Below are positions 41,733 through 49,164 of a stretch of 49,164 bases of DNA, piece by piece; the first letter of the stretch is position 1; each line of letters starts with the position of its first letter. The translations under genes and the position numbers were made by a program. The notes under the pieces were generated by a model, which saw only the letters and a list, made by a program, of their open reading frames with translations, did no database searches and had not been told where the DNA came from. The stretch lies in contig JALQPE010003084.1 of assembly GCA_030407315.1 (NCBI GenBank), forward strand, positions 1 through 49,164, in the 5' to 3' direction. This stretch comes from Asparagopsis taxiformis (Eukaryota > Rhodophyta > Florideophyceae > Bonnemaisoniales > Bonnemaisoniaceae).

Positions 41733-43488
41733 GAGTTTCGAAGTGGATGCAAAGTATCGAAACAGATGAGTGCATCCAAGCAAGCAGGATAGATGTAAGG
41801 ATATCGATTCAGAAAGCTCTGAGCAAGATTGTGCATAAAGTTTCGGACATGGAATAGGTGTTCCACGATATTCCCTTAAATGCAGCAGCCGAAAGAGAAT
41901 TAAACAAGGTATACTTCGTGAAAGCAATGAGGTCGTTTTCAGTTCTTCATACACGAGTATGTCCAAAGAGGGGAGAAACGAAAGAGAAAGACGAGAGCTG
42001 TATACTGGTGTATCCAGGCGAGAAGATGAAAGTTCATAAAGTGTGTGTTCCTGAATGTTCTTGAACGAGTTTGGTCCAATCCAGATCTCAACTTATGTCG
42101 TAGGAATCCTCAGCTGATACAGATGTATCTTTCCGGAAGTGGGATGGACGCAAAATGGTATACTGCTCCATGCTGGAACGAGCACAACGATGATATCGAG
42201 GCATTCAGTTCATGTCCACAGATGTTGTGGTGCAACAGATTTAAATGAGTATATTCCAGAACACTTGCATGTGCTCTGCTTTCTTGCAGAGAATGAGGTA
42301 GTAAAATGGTCGCGTAGAGGTCAAATGTGTACATATAGCACGGTTACAATAGAAAATGGACCATCTGTGTCGGTCAAATAGACTCACGAAAGGTGATAAT
42401 GTTGGTATGATGTAGTAGCGTCCAACTCCTTCCTGAAGGGATGTACACATAAAGGTGGCGGAACACTGTTACCTGTAAATAAAAGTCTCAACCAATGGAT
42501 GGAAAAGGTAGGCGACGTAGCGCCTGGTGAGCCTTATTGATTTCTGTGTCGTGTATGAGGTGCAGGCACATATCTCAGCAATATAACGGACCGCGCAAAT
42601 CATCTTGGTAAGTAGATGTGATGGATGAAATGATTATAATCATAGGCAAGGGTCTCGCAATTTGAATTATCTACCTAGACGAATTGGACGTAGATATTCA
42701 GCAGGATGGTAAGATTTCTGAAGAATACAACTGTACGTTATTATCTGCATCGATTGAGAATCCGGTGACTCTGTATAGAGACGACCCATAAGACTAGGAT
42801 GACATCGAATGAAAAGCAACAAACAGCACGGGCGCCCATGGCGGCAGGCGACAAGAGCAAGAAAGATGAAGCGCAGAACGTATTACGTACCGGCAACGAG
42901 AAAACCAGGCGGAATCTGAAGGAGTGTCAGGAAATGAGCGGATTTGTCATGAACGTAAGTCAAAGAAGAGCTGTAGAGAGAGCTGACATACGCGCAATTC
43001 CTGTTGCACCATAGGTTGTAGGCCGCCTCGGAATATGATTTGGTTTCAAAAAATTGCACAAGATTGAAACACAACAATGCGCAAACTGAATATCTCGACG
43101 CGTCTTGGCATTGACACCACACTCTCGTGATACTTCACTTCTGTCGACATGCGCTGATATTCAACTGCCCTTCCCCACCGACGCTGACCTCTAACGGCAC
43201 AAGCGATGGTCATGAGATGAGATCCAAGACCAGCATACGTCGCGCGCAAATTATAATTTGCATATCAAATTATTTCTCATCATATTCATTTGCCCATCGC
43301 TGTCCACCAATTCTGATACACTACCAATTCTAGGACACTGAAGATACACTTTACAAGTTTATTGAAACACTAATACATTATCGGATAGCTGCACCAAAGA
43401 CGTAACGTGTACAACAGAGATCGGTTCATTACACTTTGGTATTATACAATCGCATCATGTCATACCGTGCATTACAGCACATCACACA
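41733..43488. other. Intergenic region
   Basis: No long gene. It holds the small two-exon candidate at 42799-43038 (listed separately). Nothing else recognised. Confidence 0.4.
42799..43038 (+). CDS. Possible small two-exon gene
   Basis: An ATG at 42799 opens a Lys/Glu-rich helical frame (KSKKDEAQNVLRTGNEKTRR, then LKECQEMSGFVMN) up to a good donor (AAC|GTAAGT at 42955). A 60-nt intron ending CACCATAG (43014) would continue in phase 0 with VVGRLGI and stop at 43038, giving about 59 residues. Without splicing the frame ends at 43014. No family recognised. The composition is better than for neighbouring random frames but the support is thin. Confidence 0.25.
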
Positions 43489-44028
43489 CTAATCTTCACG
43501 AGTCCTAAACACAACACATCTATTCCTCCTCCTCGCTTGAGCAATAGTAATATCCACACGACGGTCTCCTTCATCTCTCTCTCGGTCCTGATAAGAAGTG
43601 AAGAATATCCTGATGCATCGATCCTCCGCAACAGAGCGCTGATTCCCTTCAAATCGTCGATGGCCAATACCGGAATACGGCGTATCACGAATTCGGAACG
43701 GTCTGAAATGATTGCGTTCAAATCGTTCACTACCAAAGTTGGTAATCAAACGAGCATCACCATCGTCGTCAATAAATTCCACCCGAATGTCATCATCGCG
43801 AATAATGCCAATCTCCTCGTCATCATCTTTCGACACGATTCGCGGCGTGAAGGCACGTCCGGCAGAGCCGCCTATATCGAATCTCGACAGTCCGTTGCGT
43901 CCGCGGAACCGGAAATCACAGTCGCGAAAGGCATCGATACACGGCGTGTCGTCACTGGCTACCTTCATGACGAAAAGGCTGATTGAAAGAAGCAATAGGG
44001 TCGCTTTGTGTAGTGCTAGAGAGTTCAT
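43489..44028 (-). CDS. Secreted four-Cys domain protein, diverged acidic member D
   Basis: 179 residues from ATG 44028 (MNSLALHKATLLLLSISLFV). The track-length frame starts 57 bp earlier but hides the signal peptide. The domain keeps the four cysteines (PCIDAFRDCDFRF, DRCIRIFF, NRCVVFRTRED) and the spacing of A-C. The conserved central blocks, however, have been replaced by charged sequence (SKDDDEEIGIIRDDDIRVEF; FGSERFERNHFRPFRIRDTP). Many Asp, Glu and Arg replace Asn, Gln and hydrophobic residues, so surface charge differs strongly from the other members. TATA 82 bp upstream. Function unknown; probably an older duplicate that diverged. Confidence 0.85.
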   Translation of the reverse strand: MNSLALHKATLLLLSISLFVMKVASDDTPCIDAFRDCDFRFRGRNGLSRFDIGGSAGRAFTPRIVSKDDDEEIGIIRDDDIRVEFIDDDGDARLITNFGSERFERNHFRPFRIRDTPYSGIGHRRFEGNQRSVAEDRCIRIFFTSYQDRERDEGDRRVDITIAQARRRNRCVVFRTRED

Positions 44029-44109
44029 GTTTTTCAGTGTTGTTTTTCGTTGGCTTGTCTTTTCTGGGATGGGGATAGATATCAATACCTGGTGGTCTGT
44101 CCGGTCGAA

Positions 44110-44116
44110 TTATATA
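44110..44116 (-). promoter_or_regulatory. TATA box of family member D
   Basis: TATATAA on the minus strand, 82 bp before ATG 44028. Confidence 0.7.
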
Positions 44117-46403
44117 CCCTCCAGGATGAGATGGTTCATTCCTGGACACTGCAGGTTTAGTTGCAGCCGCGAAATAGCTCCAATCGGTCGCGGAGTTGGT
44201 TTTGCATCAGTGGAAAGTAGAAATCGTGGCAAAGGGCCACACCCTACTTGAGAAAGAAATGAATAGGGCAAGAATACCGTCTATCTGACCATAGCTTAGA
44301 AGGGTATTCTATATTCCTACCACATGCGCAGAAACCAGGGCAGATTTGGATGGAGGACGAAGGGCTGGTAACGAAAGTCATTTTGTTGGCATTGGGCCAT
44401 AACTCAAAGCTCTTCAAATTGCACCATGTGTGGTACATTTCGAACTCAACCCAACAGACTCTTCAGGATATACTAAGATTCAGGTCACCATAGAGTATAG
44501 GATGTGCAGACATGCTTTTTTCTGTTTAAATTGCTGGCCATGCCTGAGATGCCCGAGATATTGGAGACATTACCTTGGAGCTGTAACGTGCCAATCTGAC
44601 ATGGAGGTATGTTCATCGCGCTGGAAATGCGACAAAAATAAAATAAAGGGAATGGCGGACGAAAGATAGGACGTTTAAGAAGGGTGCAAATACAGTGGTT
44701 GCCAACTTTATCGGAATAATGGTATATATAGACCATATATGAATTGCAGTCACAGCAACTGCTTCCACTGGGAAGGATAGGACACGACCTATGAAATATC
44801 TGCTCTAGACGGAAGAAAATATCTCGTGTAATCTGATGGCTAGACTTCCAAAAGAATATGGTAAGAATAGAACTATAATGGAGTATATTCGTTCTCCGAC
44901 ACATTGCGAAACTCATCCACCATATTACACTTGGAAGGAGGTCTACGGTATTACGGTGGTCGAATAGGCTTGTCATTGGCGTCATCCATCTTCCTGGTAG
45001 CATGGGATGGTCACGAATGCATATGCTATACAACTTGCAGAAACGAAAGTGATATTGGGTGGACGGGAGCATTTTCGGGGCATCTAAAAGCATTACAGGA
45101 ATGTAGTTGACGTGAAATTAATGGGGAATAGTAATCCGCACACCTGGGAAGGCAATCTTAGCATTATACGAGGTGTTGTTTGTTGTTCGGAAAGGCTATG
45201 TGGCAGCTAATCGCAATATGTATGGGCATTATGGCGCGATTCTTATTTGCCAACACATCATAGTGTCTGAATTTCTGTTGAGCGGATTGAGACAGGCGGC
45301 TTTAGCCATCTTGTTTTGAGATCTTGATTACATGTCATAACGGGGCCAGTGGTTCGAGTTGGCAGTATAAGTAATTGAGTGGAGACAGCTTGCAGCGTGT
45401 CAATTGAATTTTGTAATTTCCATTTGATTAAACCATGAAAAAACCGAAATTGTATGCCAGTGGGCCATGCATAAGAGGAGATGGTCACAGGACGACATGC
45501 GCATGGGCCGTCCGCACCTGTCGCAAGATTCTCGCACAGAATTTAGAAGATAAAACTGAAGCTACAGCAGTGAGGGGAGCTGCGTCAAGCTCGGTCGATA
45601 AAATTGGTGTGTTGCAGCAGAGCGCCCTCCCGGAAAGAAATGACGGTGTAGTGCGGGATTTGCAGCGGTTACAGTCAAGATGAGCAGTGAAAGCTCCTCC
45701 TTCTTTGAGATCTAGCTGAAACGTATGATTATCTCGAGCATAATAGTGAAGCCACGCCAAGATCGTGACTGTAACCCACCAGCACGACAAGTACGCGTTG
45801 TTGTTCGTACCTGGATATTCCATCAAACTACGACACGCCAAGTACAGCATTATGATGAAGCAATACCGCTGTCCAATAAAACCGGTTGAAATTAGTTTTC
45901 GATAGATAAAACTAGCCAATGTTTCCACTCCACTTGTAATGATTACAGCCGTATTGCTGTTGCGCTGTGTGCCTGTCCAGATGAAGTAGACAGCAATATG
46001 GCCAATGAGCGACAGATTGACGCACGGTAGAAAACTGTCTCTATATCTTCATTATTTCTCTCAACAGCTCTCAGTTACTGTTATTTTGAGACCGCTTCGC
46101 TACTCAGTACCCCTCGAGAATTGGTTCACTCTGAGAAGCTTCGACTTAATCTCTGATTATGATCTGTCACACACAATAATGATATCGTCACACCTTCTGA
46201 CGTTGTTGTCCATGTATACCATACCCATCTTGAACAGGGAATAATGCTCCCAAAAACTCCCCTCCCAACTAAATTTCTTCTTATCCTTCATGCAGATGCC
46301 ACAGCCATCACAGCACCCCCTTCAAAGATAGCAATGTCCAAGTCACACCATCCCAATCCTTTCTACACGCATCATCACCCACAAAACCATCCTCTTCTCC
46401 CAC
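44117..46403. other. Intergenic region
   Basis: No gene supported over about 2.3 kb. Short frames on both strands lack motifs. The last 150 bp are pyrimidine-rich and lead into the peroxidase promoter. Confidence 0.45.
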
Positions 46404-46410
46404 TATATAA
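46404..46410 (+). promoter_or_regulatory. TATA box of the haem peroxidase gene
   Basis: TATATAA, 68 bp before the ATG at 46472. The leader is C/A-rich (CATCCCATCACCCACCCAAC). Confidence 0.7.
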
Positions 46411-46471
46411 CCACATCCGCTATTCCAAACATCCTCACCCATCCCATCCCATCACCCACCCAACCACCACA

Positions 46472-48053
46472 ATGATCTCCTCCATCCTCGCCCTATGCTT
46501 CGCAGCAGGCCTCACAGCCGGCCTACCGGCCCCTACTGTCCATCAAGCAGATATCACACGCACCAACTGTGAAATCTCCGCCAGATTCTTCGACGGCACC
46601 TGTTCAAACCCCGCTAATCCCGCCTTCGGTCGCGCCTCTGAGGCCGTTTTTAGCTATGTAGAAAACTTATCCTCAGCAACCTTCTCCAGCCGTGGCCGCC
46701 CCGGTGCCCGTCTCGTTTCCAACACCATCTGCGACCAGGACGCTCCCGTGTTCAATGACCGAAACCTCAACGAACTCATCGTGTCTTTCGGCCAATTCCT
46801 CGACCACGACCTCGTACTCTCCAGACCCGGTGATGAAAGTATGCCCATTCCAGTGCCGGCCGACGACCCCGACACAGATCTGTCCTCGCTTTCCTTCAGC
46901 CGTACCGCGCGCGCCAGCGTCGCCGGTGAGGCGCCTGGTGTTGTTCGTTTCATCAATGATAACTCCCAAATCATCGATCTGTCTATGGTCTACGGTTCTA
47001 GCGAGGAGACCGCAAATTCTCTCCGCACCTTTGAACAAGGACGATTGGCGGTTAGTGCTGACGATTTGCTCCCGCTTGATGGAGATTTCTTTGTCGCCGT
47101 GACTTCCGTGTTAATGAGACTCCAATGCTGACTGTTCAACACACGATCTGGGTGCGTGAGCACAACAGCATCATTGATGAGCTTTTGGAAAGCTCAACAT
47201 TTAGTCGCCTCAGTGACGATGGCCTGTATGAATTGGCCAGAAGGATTAACATTGCGCAATTCCAAAAGGTCGTATGGGAGGAATTCTTCCCTGCTATTGT
47301 GGGCAGATCTCTTCCTCGATACACAGGCTTCGACTCCAGTGTGAACCCATCCATCAGTAACATTTTCGCCACGGCAGCCTTCCGTATTGGACACACTATG
47401 GTCGGAAACGGTGTGCCAGTTGTGCAGGGATCCTCGAGAACGCTGCTTCCTTTCGAGGAGATGTTCCTTCCCTTCGCGACCAGGCCTTCTTCCGTTCCAC
47501 TGGATTGGATTCGTTCCTTCTCGGTGCGCTTACGACTCGCTGTCAAGAGATTGATAACAAGGTTGTGGACGTGCTTCGCAACGGGCTGTTCAGCAACATT
47601 CCATTTTTGGGCGACTTTGATCTGATTTCTTTGAATGTTCAACGTGGACGGGATCACAACCTTCCATCTTACAATGAAGTGCGTGAACTGTTCGGTATTC
47701 CACGCGCAGGATCGTTCGCTGACATTTCGTCGGATGCGGACACTCAGGCGAGATTCGCGGCTGTTTACGATGATATCGATGATGTGGACGCGTTTATCGG
47801 ACTCATTTCTGAGGACCATGTGGGCGGCGGATCTGTTGGTGTTACAATGAGAGCGATTTGGATTGCTGATTCACGCGATTGAGGGACGGTGATCAGTTCT
47901 TCTATCTGAGGGAGATCTGTTCTCCCCTCCGCTTCGTGCTGCGATTCCCGAATCAGGAGCCTGACAAGAGGCCGTGGCATTTACGCGGATATTGTTACGA
48001 GGAATTCAGGCTTGACGAGGGGTCAAGTATCGTCACGTCCCTTCTTTGTCTAA
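46472..48053 (+). CDS. Secreted animal-type haem peroxidase, five frame changes
   Basis: ATG 46472 gives the signal peptide MISSILALCFAAGLTAGLPA. About 525 residues if the frames are joined, normal for the animal haem-peroxidase (peroxinectin/myeloperoxidase) superfamily. Motifs: distal His H112 in FGQFLDHDLVLS, FINDNSQIIDLSMVYGSSEE, HTIWVREHN, the proximal His region AAFRIGHTMVGN, and LNVQRGRDHNLPSYNEVREL near the end, then DGDQFFY and IYADIVTRNSGL before TAA 48051. Frame breaks at about 47097, 47468, 47868, 47913 and 47960 can each be healed by one base in a GG, CC, TT, GG or CC run. Such enzymes use hydrogen peroxide to oxidise halides or phenols outside the cell. Likely a real gene with assembly deletions; a true pseudogene is possible. 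Confidence 0.85.
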
Positions 48054-48582
48054 CGTGTTTACTATTAGTGATAGTCTATTTTCGATCTCACGCGTAAGAC
48101 GTGACATACTTGCTGGCGGAACTAGCCCTAACTCTACAGTAGAAGTTCTAAAATAAATAACTGGGCAGAGGAGGATTCCCATTTCATATTTCTTTCAAAT
48201 TTTTGTGAAAAACATGTTGCAGGGAATGCCTTGTTGTCCCGGCGAAAACACGAACTTCCGATTGGATGTATACGGCGCATCAAAATATTCTTGGAGCAGC
48301 GCGGCCTTGCGTTGAGGAAATTTTGCTGATGTAATCGAATGAAACGAGGTGATACTTGAAAATATCCGATCTCACTAAATTAGAGCCTACTACTCCGAAG
48401 AAGAGGCCGCTCATGTATCGAACCAGAAGTGACACAGGTGCGAATCGCACGGCTTGAGATTCTGCATACATTTCAGAACCCTGTTTCTTGTCACAGCAAT
48501 GTTGCCAGATTTGGGCAGTACAAGAGCAAAAATAGAAACAAAATACAGTTTACTGACAAGAGTACAATGTAACACTTGGCAG
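48054..48582. other. Intergenic region
   Basis: Contains AATAAATAA at about 48154, a plausible polyadenylation signal for the peroxidase about 100 bp after its stop. No gene seen. Confidence 0.4.
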
Positions 48583-49163
48583 CTAACTATTCGATACAAA
48601 TCTCGCCTCAACCTGAATTGATTGAGATCGAAATAAATGGCTGTCGATCATTCTCGCTCTCAACGTCAAGCTTCTGTCAGCACCAAACGAGCCGACAAGA
48701 CTCCACCTGGCATCATGATCGCACGAGAATCTCAAGTCGCTCCACTCAATTCTTCTACAAATAAAGCCCGAAAATCTGCCGTATGCACCTTTCTCAATCT
48801 CTCGTACAAAGCCGACATTAGTCGCTGGAATTTGAAACTCAACCCTGACCGGCCCAGTTTCACTTGCCCAATTCCTCGCAGCACACCGACCTCTGCCTTC
48901 GAAATTGGATTTGATCACACGATACACCAGCCATTCGCCCGGGAATCCAGAATCACAATCCCCATCCGCGCACGTCCCATGAACACACCGATTCGTTCAT
49001 ACACATATTCATTCGTTCCCCGGGCGACCACTTCCGGGAACAGTCCATTGTGCCCGACCAATGATTTCAAAATCAACTTATCGCCCCTCGTGGCCAACTG
49101 CAAGAACCGCAGTATATGTTCTCGTTTCTCGTCCAGTGAAACCGTGTCGCCTCCAAACGGATT
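48583..49163 (-). CDS. C-terminal part of an unknown protein, cut by the window edge
   Basis: A minus-strand frame enters at the right edge (NPFGGDTVSLDEKREHILRF, then KSLVGHNGLFPEVVARGTNE). Near 48945 it must change frame. An extra G in a GGG run gives SRGEWLVYRVIKSNFEGRG, and the frame then runs to the stop at 48583. About 190 residues are visible. The composition is that of a folded cytosolic domain with alternating strands (GPVRVEFQIPATNVGFVREI). I do not recognise it. The N-terminus lies outside the window. Confidence 0.5.
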
Positions 49164-49164
49164 A

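Noticed and set aside
48900..49020. EGF-like CVHGTCADGDCDSGF in an alternative minus-strand frame
   Set aside because: The frame is closed by stops just upstream, and the competing frame is open for over 60 codons to the window edge.

Overview
This is eukaryotic nuclear DNA. It has TATA-box promoters, GT-AG introns, a nuclear tRNA-Gly, three superfamilies of eukaryotic transposon, and secreted proteins with signal peptides. An intron-poor genome with a secreted animal-type haem peroxidase and tandem secreted gene families would fit a florideophyte red alga (Chondrus-like). The organism is an inference; the sequence does not prove it.

The first 30 kb is mostly mobile or repetitive. Positions 34-5925 hold a module flanked by about 290-bp inverted repeats rich in palindromes. 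Its cargo is one long gene in which a beta-class DNA amino-methyltransferase is fused to a SET domain. Positions 6077-11486 hold a convergent pair: a coiled-coil protein of unknown function and a Plavaka/CACTA-like transposase. Positions 11935-13224 hold a small gene that I reconstruct from 12-30-nt micro-exons, made by tandem duplication of exon-intron pairs. Minisatellites follow (13.5-14.0 kb), then a copia RNase H fragment (15.2 kb). Positions 15970-20661 are a complete but decayed Ty1/copia element with LTRs, a 5-bp target-site duplication (TSD) and a half-tRNA primer site. A Thr-rich secreted protein lies at 20.9-21.8 kb. Positions 21967-30019 are an 8-kb PIF/Harbinger element with matching inverted ends, a Myb/SANT gene, a DDE nuclease gene and what looks like a captured Rav1/DMXL (rabconnectin) gene fragment.

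The right-hand part (31-49 kb) looks like ordinary host DNA. Four loci carry five copies of an unrecognised secreted four-cysteine domain (31.5, 33.5, 38.5 with two domains, and 43.5 kb). With them are a secreted glucose/sorbosone-dehydrogenase-like protein, a secreted haem peroxidase, a tRNA-Gly(GCC) and a partial gene at the right edge. These secreted genes share a strong TATA box about 50-120 bp before the ATG, so this looks like a cluster of extracellular or cell-wall proteins.

Many genes are broken by frameshifts. In the genes that can be judged, each break is a single missing base that can be placed in a short homopolymer run. I therefore treat most of them as possible assembly errors rather than certain pseudogenes.
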